Shown: piece after piece, positions 50,124-60,509 of the stretch
Layout of the letters: each line of letters opens with the position of its first letter
Numbering within the stretch: position 1 is the first letter of the stretch
DNA from: Deltaproteobacteria bacterium
Lineage (GTDB): Bacteria; Myxococcota_A; Polyangia; Polyangiales; Houyiibacteriaceae
NCBI GenBank assembly: GCA_017644045.1
Contig: JAEPMI010000010.1
Coordinates: 62,001 to 126,000, forward strand
Direction of reading: 5' to 3'
Length of the DNA: 64,000 nt
Notes under the pieces: generated by a model
Told to the model about the DNA's origin: nothing
Database searches by the model: none
The model's input: only the letters and a program-made list of their open reading frames with translations
Position numbers and translations under genes: made by a program

Positions 50124-51494
50124 TCAGCCGGGCATCTGCATCGCGGACGCCGCCCGCCGCACGCGACGAAGGAAGGCGACTGCGGTGACGACGAGCCCGA
50201 TGACGAGGGCGACGGCGAGCGCCAGCGTCGCCGGCCCGCCGATGTCGCGGTGGTCGAGGAGCTTGAAGACCATCACCGAGCCACCCAGCGCCGGGATGGC
50301 AGCCTTGAGCACCCCCGCCGACTCCGTGCCCAGCGCGTGGGTCCGCTCGATGGCACTCAGCACCGCGAGCGCGGCCGCGCAAGCGCCGAGACCGGCGAGC
50401 CCCTCGAGAATGGGCAGCTGGTCCTGGAGGTCGCGAAGGACCGAGTATCGGCCGTTCGAGAAGGCTCGGAACACCATCGTCATGGCGACGAGGTTGAGAA
50501 CCACGTTGATGACCTGGAGGCCCGCCGCCACGTCGGCCGCGCCGCGGGCCGCGTGGTGGGTCGGAATGCGGCGCGCGAAGGTGATGAGGCCGGACACGGC
50601 GATCAGCTGGATCGTGAAGCCGATGAGCAGGATGACCGTCATGAGGCCGCGAACGGCCTCGACGTCGCCCGTTCGAGCGACACCGATCATCAGTAGGTTG
50701 GCCGGGATGAGGAAGGCGACCTGGCTCATGGTGGCGGCATGGTAGCGGCCGAGGCCGCGCCCGGCAGCGGCGAGCCCCTCGACGCTCGTCGACGCTCCGG
50801 GCCTGCTCGAGGCGATGGCGCCCGCTCGGAGATGACCACGATGGGCGTGCAGGAGCGCGAGGCCGCCGCCGGCGACGAGCGCGATGCTCAGGATGTCGAT
50901 CGTGTACCCGACGAGGCCTCCGATGGGGAGGATCTCGAGACGCGCGGTCGCGACGAGCAGCCCCCAGAGCCCTGCGGCCCCCACGGCGGCCCAGACCCGC
51001 GCGGGGGAGAGGGTCCACCCTTGGGACTCGCTCAGTCGCGCCATGCGGAAGTAGAGCAGCACGAAGACGGCGACGCTCAGGAGCGCGCACACCATCCAGA
51101 CATGGCTCAGCGCCTCGTAGATGTGCCGTCGCGACTCGTAGTCGTCGTAGTCGCTCCTCGTGAGGTGGAGCCCCCAGTAGATGGCGTCCACGAGGGGCTC
51201 GACCCCCAGCACGACGGCGCCTCCCGAGGTGAGTGGGCTTCGATCCGCCGCGCGAACCCAGCGCCACGCGCCCACGGCGATGGCCGCCCCCGAGCCGATG
51301 CCGAGCACCCGGAAGCACGTGCTGATGACCTCGGTGAGCTCGTGCGACCCGTACGAGGCCGAGTCGCTGAAGAGGTGCCAGCGAAGCGCCGTGTTGCCGA
51401 CGGTGACCGTCAGCCAACCGACCAGCCCGACCATCCAAAGCCGCACGCCACCCGCGGCGCGGTCGTGGTCGAGCGTCTGGCCTTCGAGGAGCAT
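50124..51494 (-). CDS. Unknown polytopic membrane protein
   Basis: 456 aa with about ten hydrophobic helices in two groups, separated by a polar loop near 225-250 (RAGAIASSRPGASTSVEGLA). First group: LWMVGLVGWLTVTVGNTAL, VWMVCALLSVAVFVLLYF, AAVGAAGLWGLLVATARL. Second group: GLMTVILLIGFTIQLIAVSG, LQVINVVLNLVAMTMVF, LALAVALVIGLVVTAVAFL. The pattern suggests an internal duplication. No family recognised. It begins the minus-strand run that continues into the AI-2E, DUF2079, GT2 and methyltransferase genes, 30 bases before the AI-2E gene. Confidence 0.78.
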   Translation of the reverse strand: MLLEGQTLDHDRAAGGVRLWMVGLVGWLTVTVGNTALRWHLFSDSASYGSHELTEVISTCFRVLGIGSGAAIAVGAWRWVRAADRSPLTSGGAVVLGVEPLVDAIYWGLHLTRSDYDDYESRRHIYEALSHVWMVCALLSVAVFVLLYFRMARLSESQGWTLSPARVWAAVGAAGLWGLLVATARLEILPIGGLVGYTIDILSIALVAGGGLALLHAHRGHLRAGAIASSRPGASTSVEGLAAAGRGLGRYHAATMSQVAFLIPANLLMIGVARTGDVEAVRGLMTVILLIGFTIQLIAVSGLITFARRIPTHHAARGAADVAAGLQVINVVLNLVAMTMVFRAFSNGRYSVLRDLQDQLPILEGLAGLGACAAALAVLSAIERTHALGTESAGVLKAAIPALGGSVMVFKLLDHRDIGGPATLALAVALVIGLVVTAVAFLRRVRRAASAMQMPG

Positions 51495-51569
51495 GCGGAC
51501 GCATCATACGTCGCCCTCTCCGGCAGCTTCCCGAGGCCTTCCTTCATCCGTGAGTCTGGGGACGGAACG

Positions 51570-51603
51570 ACGAAGGCCCGGAGCCGAAGCTCCGGGCCTT
51601 CGT
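51570..51603 (-). terminator. Intrinsic terminator of rpsA
   Basis: Perfect 15-bp stem ACGAAGGCCCGGAGC/GCTCCGGGCCTTCGT. In the minus-strand transcript the loop is UUCG, an unusually stable tetraloop, followed by CGUUCCGUCC. It starts 30 bases after the rpsA stop. Confidence 0.85.
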
Positions 51604-51633
51604 CAGTGTCGCCCCTGTGTCAGGGGCAGTGGG

Positions 51634-53499
<1,866 letters not shown>

Positions 53500-53732
53500 C
53501 AAGGTTGGGGTTGGGGGTTGTTTCGAGACGAAGCGGCGTTACCGTCCTCGGCTCGGCTGGGCCGGAGACGTTTCCGGCGGTTGAACGAGCAAAACCCACG
53601 CCCTCAGTGGCGCGGGTCGAGCGTGGAAGCCACCAGCGTGGCGGCAACCGATCGGGCCCCAGGTAGCAGGAAGATCGCGGTGCAGCAAGGCCGCGCGACC
53701 CTTTCGTCACGGGAGCGGCGGCGCGAGCCGCC
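53500..53732 (-). promoter_or_regulatory. rpsA leader and cmk-rpsA gap
   Basis: 233 bases without a gene. Just before the ATG the transcript has three CCCCAA-type units and no purine-rich ribosome site. A hairpin GCCGGA/TCCGGC lies at 53561-53578. A weak pair TTGCTG/TACCTG with 17-base spacing near 53660-53692 could be a promoter. The length suggests rpsA has its own promoter and a leader through which S1 could control its own translation. Confidence 0.4.
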
Positions 53733-54404
53733 TCAGCTCTGCTGGGCGAGGCCTGCGATGTGGGCGACGACCTCGTCCTGGGTCATCTCCGTGGAGTCCA
53801 CCACGGTGGCGTCCTCGGCGGGCTTCAACGGCGCGTGCTTCCGCGAGCTGTCCCGGGTGTCGCGGGCTCGCATGGCCGCCAGGACGTCCTCATACGTGGA
53901 CTCCACGCCTCGCTGCTCCAGGTCGCCCAGACGGCGGCGGGCGCGTGCCTCGGCGCTCGCCGTCAGGAAGACCTTCACCTCGGCGTCCGGGAAGACCACG
54001 GTGCCGATGTCGCGGCCTTCGAGCACCACGCCACCATCGACGCCCATCTCGCGCTGGGCCTCGAGGAGCGCCGCCCGGACCTCCGGGAGCGCGCTGACCT
54101 TCGAGGCCGCATCCGCCACGTCGGGGGTGCGGAGATCATCCTCACGGTCCGAGCCGTTCACCGTCAGTCGAGGCCCGCTCGGCCCTTCGACGAAGGCCAG
54201 CTCCAGACCGCTCGCCAGCGTTCCGAGCGCCGGCCCGTCCTCGAGCGACACGCCGCGCTCGAGGGCGATCAGACCCACCGCGCGATAGAGCGCGCCGGTG
54301 TCGACCCGAATGAAGCCGAGCCGCTCCGCCACCTGTCGCGCCACGGTCGACTTGCCCGCGCCCGCCGGTCCATCGATCGCCACCACCGGTCGTGTCCTCG
54401 CCAT
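53733..54404 (-). CDS. cmk: Cytidylate kinase
   Basis: 223 aa. The P-loop GPAGAGKST is at 12-20. VDTGALYRAVGLIAL is the CMP-binding region. VLEGRDIGTVVFPDAEVKVFLTAS is the family hallmark. ARARRRLGDLEQRGVESTYEDV forms the lid, and RDSSRKHAPLKPAEDATVVD is the usual C-terminal block. It phosphorylates CMP and dCMP with ATP in the cytoplasm. It lies upstream of rpsA, as in most proteobacteria, and is divergent from the inserted lipoprotein gene. Confidence 0.97.
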   Translation of the reverse strand: MARTRPVVAIDGPAGAGKSTVARQVAERLGFIRVDTGALYRAVGLIALERGVSLEDGPALGTLASGLELAFVEGPSGPRLTVNGSDREDDLRTPDVADAASKVSALPEVRAALLEAQREMGVDGGVVLEGRDIGTVVFPDAEVKVFLTASAEARARRRLGDLEQRGVESTYEDVLAAMRARDTRDSSRKHAPLKPAEDATVVDSTEMTQDEVVAHIAGLAQQS

Positions 54405-54527
54405 CGCCCGGTTCTAACGGCGAGCGCCAGCCCCAGCAAGGCCTCACCGGGTCGACCGTGTGGAGCGCTCGCTCGTGCCACACTGTGCCCCAATCCCACG
54501 GTGTGATTCTTGCTCTCCATTCAATCG

Positions 54528-55877
54528 ATGTTTCCTCCCCCCTTCTATCGCTCGATCCTGATGCCGACGGCCGCGCTGCTGCTTGGCGCATGCAGCAACG
54601 CCACCGAAGCTCCCGACACCGACGCGTCGACGTCGTCCTGCATCACCGAGCTTCCCTATCCCAGTTGCGGCGGTGAGACGGCGCGGCTCTTCGACACGGA
54701 GTCGCGCGACTTCGACCCGGACGGTGCGCCCACCACCGCAGAAGTCGTGAGCCTCGAGGCCATCGAGGGCGGCGGCGTCATCCTCCAGCTCTCGGGCGCT
54801 CCGAGCGTGTTCCGACTTCCCGCGGCGCCATCGCTCTCGGTCGGCGATGCGGTGACGGTGTTCCCTGGGCCGCTGGGATGGCGCTTGGACGCAAATGGAG
54901 TGACGGTCGCCTTCCAGGGAGCGACCTCGAGGGAGATCGTCCCGACGGATTGGGCCGTCTCGGGCTCGACCGAACGTGCCACCGTGACGGTGGCCGGAAT
55001 CCAGCTCGGTCTGACGCCCGCTTGCGCGGGGTGGGCACAGCTCGCGAGCTGCGGAGTCACCGTGCCCGACGAAGGCGTCATCTACTACACGGCCGACTAT
55101 CAGGGGACCGCGATCGACGGGCCGCAGGTCTTCGACCTCGGCGATGGCCGAATGGTCACGATCGACGCAGGAGATACGTTTCGAGGTGCCTGGCCGGTGT
55201 TCCGGAGCTGCGAAGACACGTGCGCCATCGCGCGTCCGGTCGGCTTCGGCGTGAGCATGGTGTTCTCGCCCGCGGAGCGTACCTGCAGTGGCCTTCCGAC
55301 GCGGTGCGTGGGCGGTCCGATCTTCCAAGCCGCGAACGTCTACGGCTCGCTCACCGACGGCAACTGGACCGTGGTCCAGACGGCGGTCGCGGACGCTCGG
55401 ACCATGGTCGAGCTCCAGCAAGGAGACGAGAGCGCTTGGCTCAGCCTGCCGGCCGATCCGCTCTTCGAGGACGACGAGACGGTCGAGATCACCCGCGACG
55501 CCGCCGGGGTCCGCATCGAGGCTCTCGATCTCGAGAGCGCCATCTACCTCGGTCCGTACGAGCGGCCGGGCGACACCCTCGAGATCGGCCCCTTCAGCTT
55601 CGAGACCTCCGCGAGCTGCGGCGGATGGGTCGCCCACCACGTGAGCCCGGACCTCTGTCCCGTCGAAGCCGCCGAGGCCCTGAGTCTCACCCTCGAGGGA
55701 ACGACCATCGCGCCTGGCGAGGTCGTCGGCATCAGCAACGCGACCGCCGACTACACCGTCGAGAACCGAGGCGTCTTCCGCACCATCGAGAACAGCGAGC
55801 CCGGCGACCAGTGCATGGGGTGCGCCGATCCCGAGTGGGGCCGGAGCGCCGTGCTCGTGGTGCGCACGCCGCGCTGA
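54528..55877 (+). CDS. Unknown lipoprotein inserted between aroA and cmk
   Basis: 449 aa from the ATG at 54528. RSILMPTAALLLGACSNATE is a lipoprotein signal with Cys22. The mature part is beta-rich and appears to repeat: two segments of about 190 residues share VVSLEAIEGGGVILQL / ADARTMVELQQ, RLPAAPSLSVGDAVTV / SLPADPLFEDDETVEI and the C-G-G-W or C-A-G-W element (PACAGWAQLASC, SASCGGWVAHHV). An internal duplication is likely. Paired cysteines suggest an extracellular protein. No family known. It is the only plus-strand gene in this 12-kb minus-strand block and ends 7 bases from aroA. Confidence 0.8.
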   Translation: MFPPPFYRSILMPTAALLLGACSNATEAPDTDASTSSCITELPYPSCGGETARLFDTESRDFDPDGAPTTAEVVSLEAIEGGGVILQLSGAPSVFRLPAAPSLSVGDAVTVFPGPLGWRLDANGVTVAFQGATSREIVPTDWAVSGSTERATVTVAGIQLGLTPACAGWAQLASCGVTVPDEGVIYYTADYQGTAIDGPQVFDLGDGRMVTIDAGDTFRGAWPVFRSCEDTCAIARPVGFGVSMVFSPAERTCSGLPTRCVGGPIFQAANVYGSLTDGNWTVVQTAVADARTMVELQQGDESAWLSLPADPLFEDDETVEITRDAAGVRIEALDLESAIYLGPYERPGDTLEIGPFSFETSASCGGWVAHHVSPDLCPVEAAEALSLTLEGTTIAPGEVVGISNATADYTVENRGVFRTIENSEPGDQCMGCADPEWGRSAVLVVRTPR

Positions 55878-55884
55878 CCAGTCC

Positions 55885-57258
55885 TCAGACCTCGCGAATG
55901 TCCGCGCCGAGCGCGCGGAAGGTCTCCGCGAAGTTCGGGAAGCTGGTCGCGACGCAGTCGACGTCGTGAATCGTCGACTCGCCCTCCCCCACCTGCATCG
56001 CCAACACCGCCGCGGCCATCGCGATGCGGTGGTCGCCCTTGGACTCGACCTCGGCGGGCTTCAGCTCGCCGCCGCCGTGGACCCGGAGGCCGTCCTCGAG
56101 CTCCTCGTTCGGGACGCCGAACGCGGTGAGCACGCGCGCCATCTCGGCGATGCGGTCGGACTCCTTCACCCGCAGCTCGGCGGCGTCGAGGATCTCGGTC
56201 ACCCCCGGCGCGGCCGCCGCGAGCGCGCAGGCCGCGGGGATCTCGTCGATCATCCGCACCAGCAGCTCGCCGGCGATCATCGACGCGCGCGGCTTGCGGC
56301 TGCTGTGGACCTCGAGATCGGCGGTGAGCTCGCCACCCGCGCCTTCGGGCTTCGGGACCTGTCCGACTTCGGCGCCCATCAGGCGGAAGTGATCGAGCAG
56401 ACCGGTACGGGTCGGGTTCACGCCGACGCCCTCGAGGATGACCCTGCTGCCCGGCAGCGCGAGCGCCGCCGCGAGTGGGAACGCCGCGCTCGAGAGGTCG
56501 CCCGGTACGCGCCACTCCACCCCATCCCAGCCGCCGCTCCAGTCGGCGCTCGGGTCGAGGTAGACCATCGTGCCCATGGTCTGCAGCGGCACGCCGAGCT
56601 CCATCATCATGCGCTCGGTGTGATCGCGGCTGACGTGCGGCTCGTTGAGCGCCGTCGGTCCAGCCGCGTAGAGGCCGCTGAGCAGCATGCAGCTCTTCAC
56701 CTGGGCGCTCGCGACCGGCATGTCGTACTCGATGCCCGCGAGCTGCTCGCCCTCGACGAGCGGCGCGATGCTGAGGGGCGGGAAGACCTTCTGCTCGGGG
56801 TCTTCGCCCGTCGCCTGCTTCCCCTCGGCCGTGAGCCCTGCGATGAACGCGCCGCGCGCACGGAGCGGCCGCACGATGCGACCCATCGGCCGGCGGGTCA
56901 GCGACGCGTCGCCCACCATCCGTGACCCGAAACGCTGCGCGCTCAGCAGGCCCGCCATGAGGCGCATGGTCGTTCCCGAGTTGCCGCAGTCGAGTACGTC
57001 GCGTGGCATGCGAAGCCCGCGCAGACCGACGCCGTCGACCCGAACGGTCTCTCCGTCGACCTCGATGGGCACGCCCATCGCGCGGAAGCAGCCGGCGGTC
57101 GCGAGGTTGTCCTCGCCGCCGCTGAAACCGGTGATCGTGCTCTCGCCACGCGCGAGCGCGGCGAAGATCAGCGAGCGGTGCCCGATGGACTTGTCACCGG
57201 GCACCTGGATGCGGCCGCGGAGCGGCCCGCTCCCGCGAACGACGAGCTTGGCGCTCAC
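55885..57258 (-). CDS. aroA: 3-phosphoshikimate 1-carboxyvinyltransferase (EPSP synthase)
   Basis: 457 aa, GTG start. It joins shikimate-3-phosphate and phosphoenolpyruvate, the sixth step of the shikimate pathway. Motifs in order: VPGDKSIGHRS, DCGNSGTTMRLMAGLLS, GDASLTRRPMGRI, MPVASAQVKSCMLLSGL, HVSRDHTERMM, VPGDLSSAAFPLAAAL, VNPTRTGLLDHF, DEIPAACALAA, LRVKESDRIAEMA and GDHRIAMAAAV. SAQVK and NPTR place it in EPSP-synthase class II, but the residue after GNS is Gly, not the Ala of the CP4 type. The GTG overlaps the stop of the upstream lipoprotein gene (GTGA). Confidence 0.97.
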   Translation of the reverse strand: MSAKLVVRGSGPLRGRIQVPGDKSIGHRSLIFAALARGESTITGFSGGEDNLATAGCFRAMGVPIEVDGETVRVDGVGLRGLRMPRDVLDCGNSGTTMRLMAGLLSAQRFGSRMVGDASLTRRPMGRIVRPLRARGAFIAGLTAEGKQATGEDPEQKVFPPLSIAPLVEGEQLAGIEYDMPVASAQVKSCMLLSGLYAAGPTALNEPHVSRDHTERMMMELGVPLQTMGTMVYLDPSADWSGGWDGVEWRVPGDLSSAAFPLAAALALPGSRVILEGVGVNPTRTGLLDHFRLMGAEVGQVPKPEGAGGELTADLEVHSSRKPRASMIAGELLVRMIDEIPAACALAAAAPGVTEILDAAELRVKESDRIAEMARVLTAFGVPNEELEDGLRVHGGGELKPAEVESKGDHRIAMAAAVLAMQVGEGESTIHDVDCVATSFPNFAETFRALGADIREV

Positions 57259-58265
57259 TGGTTCATCAGGTTGGGGAGGAGCCCCAAGAGGCGACGCACC
57301 TCGGCGTCCGGGACGTTCAGGCGGATGCCCGCCACGGTCCCCTCGGCCTGGGCCACGATGCCCTGAAGGATCGGTCCGAGACCGAGCATCCCCGCGACCA
57401 TGCTCTGTCCGAGCTGGTCGATCTGGCGCTGCACCCACTGGATGACCTGAGCGGCCACGTCGTGATCGCCCATGAGACCCATCGCCTCGACGCTGACACC
57501 GTCGTCGGCGTCCAGCGAGAAGGCGACCGCTCGGGTCGAAGCCGCGGTCTGCGCGTCCATCGGGCTCTCGCGCTCGAGCTCGTAGTGGAGCGCCGGGCCC
57601 CCGAGGGCCACGAAGGTGATGCCGGCGTCGGGCCGCTGGAGCCACTGCTGGGCCTCGGCCCACGCCGGGTCGTTCTGTGCGGCGAAGCCACCGGGCGGGT
57701 TCTCGAGGAGCGCGCGGACGCGCTCGGGCGGACCGATGATCCAGTGCCGCGCGTCGATCTCGGCGAGCGTGCCACCGTCACCGCTCAGCGCGCGGTGGCC
57801 GGCGATCTCGATCGGCTGCAGCTGGTCGGGGTTGGGCACGACCGAACGAAGGGCGGCCTCGGGCTGACCGGGGTCGTAGTCGCCCTCGACCAGGATCACG
57901 CCGAGGTCGGCGCCGGTCCCGTCGTCGTCCGGGATGACGGCGGCCCAGACCGTCGAGGTCCGCTCGACCAGCCCGTGGAGGAGCTCCTCTTCCTCGGCGC
58001 TCATCTCGTCCGTGCTCTTGAACGCCTCGACGACCGTCGGGTAGTAGGGCGACGAGCGGAGCCGGGTCACGTCGAGGGTGAGCACCGCGAAGGTATCGGC
58101 CGGCAGGTAGTCGGTCGCCTGCGGCTCCGGCGGCACGGGCGCGACGTCGATCGCGTCGGCCGTGGTCCCGGAGGTGTTGGCGGTCCCGCCGCCACAGGCG
58201 GCGAGCAACATCACGAAGAGAGCACAGGCCCCGAGGCGGGCGTGGCGAATGGTCTGGTCTCGCAA
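57255..58265 (-). CDS. Unknown lipoprotein locked into the aromatic operon
   Basis: 336 aa. RHARLGACALFVMLLAACGGG is a lipoprotein signal with Cys24. The mature domain opens with YLPADTFAVLTLDVTRLRSS, then YPTVVEAFKSTDEMSAEEEE, HWIIGPPERVRALLEN, FVALGGPALHYELE and a helical end. This sequence style (a first strand naming a Phe/Leu-rich cofactor-free fold with repeated beta-alpha units) recalls DUF3352-like secreted proteins, but the match is weak. It starts one base after the hisC stop and overlaps aroA by four, so it is translated with biosynthetic enzymes despite being exported. It holds the position of tyrA in related operons. Confidence 0.82.
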   Translation of the reverse strand: MRDQTIRHARLGACALFVMLLAACGGGTANTSGTTADAIDVAPVPPEPQATDYLPADTFAVLTLDVTRLRSSPYYPTVVEAFKSTDEMSAEEEELLHGLVERTSTVWAAVIPDDDGTGADLGVILVEGDYDPGQPEAALRSVVPNPDQLQPIEIAGHRALSGDGGTLAEIDARHWIIGPPERVRALLENPPGGFAAQNDPAWAEAQQWLQRPDAGITFVALGGPALHYELERESPMDAQTAASTRAVAFSLDADDGVSVEAMGLMGDHDVAAQVIQWVQRQIDQLGQSMVAGMLGLGPILQGIVAQAEGTVAGIRLNVPDAEVRRLLGLLPNLMNQ

Positions 58266-58266
58266 C

Positions 58267-59367
58267 TCAGTCTCCCTTTTTCAGCTTCGCCACGGCGGCG
58301 AGCATTCTGTCGTTCTGCTCCGGTGTCCCGATGGTGATCCGGAGCGACGTCTCGATGGGCGGTGGCATCGGGCGGACGATGACTCCGTCCCGGAGCAGCG
58401 CGTCGTACACCTCGACGCCCGGCCGCTCGAAACGGACCAGCACGAAGTTCGCCTGGCTCGGCGCGACGGAGAGCCCCAGCTCGGTCAGCGCCCGGCTCAC
58501 GCGCGTCCGCTCGGTGCGGTTCATGGCGATGTAACGCTCGACGTGGGCCTCGTCTTTCAGGGCGGCGAGCGCGCCGATCTGACCGAGGAGGTTCACGTTG
58601 AAGGGCGCGCGCATCCGGTTGAGCGCATCGACCAGCGGCGCCGGCCCGACGGCGTAGCCGACGCGGAGCCCGGCGATGCCGTGGGTCTTGCTGAAAGTCC
58701 GGAAGACCAGGAGCCGCTCGCGGGTGTGGCGAAGGTCGAGGCCGGAGGCGTAGTCCTCGGCGTCGGCGAGCCCGTAGTAGGCCTCGTCCATGACGACGAC
58801 GACCCGCTCGGGGACCGCCTTCAGGAAGGCCTCGAGCTCGGCGCGGCCGACGTAGCTGCCGGTGGGGTTGTTCGGGTTCGCGAGAAAGAGGAGCTTGGTC
58901 TTCTCGGTGACGGCGGCGGCCATCGCCTCGAGGTCCCAGTGGAGGTTCTCCTTCAGCGGGACCTCCGTGTAGTCCACGCCCGCGGCCGTGCAGCCGAGCC
59001 AGTAGCAGACGAAGCTCGGCTTCCCGAAGACGCAGTGGTCGCCGGCGTCGGGGAAGGTGCGGCACGCGAGATCGATGAGCTCGTTGCTCCCGTTGCCGAG
59101 TACGACCTCTTCGAGCGGAACGCCGTGACGCTCGGCCAGCGCGCTCCGCAACGCGAACGCGGCGCCGTCGGGGTAGAAGTTGAGGCCCTTCGCCGCGTTG
59201 GCGACCGCCTCCACCACCTTCGGCGACGGGCCGAGCGGGTTCTCGTTCGAGGCGAGCTTGATCGCGTTGGTCACGCCGAGCTCCCGCTCGAGCTCTTCGA
59301 GGGGCTTGCCGGGCTTGTAGGGGACCATCCGCGCGACGCGCGGGGGGATCAGGGCGTCTTCGCTCAC
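58267..59367 (-). CDS. hisC: Histidinol-phosphate/aromatic aminotransferase
   Basis: 366 aa, GTG start overlapping the pheA stop. It is a fold-type I PLP aminotransferase: LASNENPLGPSPKVVEAV at the N-terminus, LGNGSNELIDLACR, LANPNNPTGSYV with the PLP Asn, VVMDEAYYGLAD with Asp and Tyr, and RTFSKTHGIAGLRVGY with the PLP-binding Lys227. The Arg in SLRITIGTPEQN binds the substrate phosphate or carboxylate. HisC enzymes act on histidinol phosphate, and those in aromatic operons also transaminate prephenate, phenylpyruvate or hydroxyphenylpyruvate. The neighbours pheA and aroA favour that dual role here. Confidence 0.95.
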   Translation of the reverse strand: MSEDALIPPRVARMVPYKPGKPLEELERELGVTNAIKLASNENPLGPSPKVVEAVANAAKGLNFYPDGAAFALRSALAERHGVPLEEVVLGNGSNELIDLACRTFPDAGDHCVFGKPSFVCYWLGCTAAGVDYTEVPLKENLHWDLEAMAAAVTEKTKLLFLANPNNPTGSYVGRAELEAFLKAVPERVVVVMDEAYYGLADAEDYASGLDLRHTRERLLVFRTFSKTHGIAGLRVGYAVGPAPLVDALNRMRAPFNVNLLGQIGALAALKDEAHVERYIAMNRTERTRVSRALTELGLSVAPSQANFVLVRFERPGVEVYDALLRDGVIVRPMPPPIETSLRITIGTPEQNDRMLAAVAKLKKGD

Positions 59368-60464
59368 GAGTTCCGTTCCTCCGAGCCGCTCGTCTCCGGA
59401 CGCGGGTAGCTCCCGAGCACCTTCACGTGGCGGCTCACGTTCCGCAGCTCCTCGAGCGCGGTCAGCAGCGGCCGGTCGGTGACGTGGCCGTCCATCTCCA
59501 CGAAGAAGAGGTAGCGCCACGCCGCGCCCTGAGTCGGGCGCGACTCGAGCCGGGTCAGGTTGATGTCGCGGTCCGCGAACGGCTTGAGCGTGTTGTAGAG
59601 CGCGCCCGGCGCGTCCGAGACGGCCATCGCGAGCACGGTCCGATCGCGGCCGGTCCGCGAAGGCAGCTCGCTGCCGACCATCGCGTAGCGCGTCTCGCGA
59701 CCCGCCGCGTCCTCGATCCGCTCCCGCGCGATGTGCAGGTGGTGCAGCTCCTGGAGCATGGCGGTGCCGATGACGGCCGCGCCGTGGTCCTCGCGGGCGA
59801 GCTCGGCGGCGACCTGACCGCTCGGCACGTCGATGACCGTCGCGCGCGGGAGCTCCGACTGCAGGAAGCGCTCACAGGCCGCCAGCGCCCCGCGGGAGCC
59901 GTAGACCTTGTCGATGTCGGTGGCGTTCCCGGTCCCGCTGAGCAGGTGGTAGTTCGTGTGGACCGTGACCTCGCCGCTGATGCGGACGTCGCCGTCGGCG
60001 AGACCGTGCAGCGTCGCGGTGATGGCCCCGTCGCTCGAGGTCTCGAGCGGGAGCACGCCCCAATCGGCCCGGCCGCGGCTGACCTCTTCGAGGACCTCGG
60101 GCACGGTCTGGAAGCTGCGGAACTCGGTCGTGCTGCCGAAGCGACGCCGCGCGGCCAGATGGGCGAAGCCACCGGCCGAGCCTTGGTACGCGACGATCTG
60201 TGGCGCGATGAGTGAACGGCACCCGCCGAGGATCTCGCGCCAGACCGGCTCGATGGCACCGCCGGGGAAATCGCTAATCACGCCGCGCGCCCGCGCGATG
60301 ACCTCTTCTTCGCGCGGCACCCGGAAATAGCCATCCGGTTCCTTCTCGCGCAGCTGGCGGAGCTCCAGGGTCGCCCGAGCGCGCTTGTCGAGCGCTTCCG
60401 CGAGCGCGCCATCGGCCTCTTCGAGGGCGGCCAGGATCCGCTCCAACGCCTCTGAGTCGCTCAT
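59364..60464 (-). CDS. pheA: Bifunctional chorismate mutase/prephenate dehydratase
   Basis: 366 aa. Residues 1-90 are an AroQ-type chorismate mutase (DKRARATLELRQLRE, YFRVPREEEVIARARG). Residues about 91-272 are prephenate dehydratase (VAYQGSAGGFAHLAARRRFG, LPLETSSDGAITATLHGL, and RETRYAMVG with the catalytic TRY/TRF element). Residues about 275-355 are an ACT domain (TVLAMAVSDAPGALYNTLKP, NLTRLESRPTQG) that normally mediates feedback inhibition by phenylalanine. It turns chorismate into phenylpyruvate, which the HisC-type aminotransferase encoded next could convert to Phe. Its GTGA junction with hisC indicates coupling. Confidence 0.96.
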   Translation of the reverse strand: MSDSEALERILAALEEADGALAEALDKRARATLELRQLREKEPDGYFRVPREEEVIARARGVISDFPGGAIEPVWREILGGCRSLIAPQIVAYQGSAGGFAHLAARRRFGSTTEFRSFQTVPEVLEEVSRGRADWGVLPLETSSDGAITATLHGLADGDVRISGEVTVHTNYHLLSGTGNATDIDKVYGSRGALAACERFLQSELPRATVIDVPSGQVAAELAREDHGAAVIGTAMLQELHHLHIARERIEDAAGRETRYAMVGSELPSRTGRDRTVLAMAVSDAPGALYNTLKPFADRDINLTRLESRPTQGAAWRYLFFVEMDGHVTDRPLLTALEELRNVSRHVKVLGSYPRPETSGSEERNS

Positions 60465-60509
60465 GCCCCGGAGCCTAGCATCAACGCCCAGGGCGCAAGC
60501 TGACGAGCC

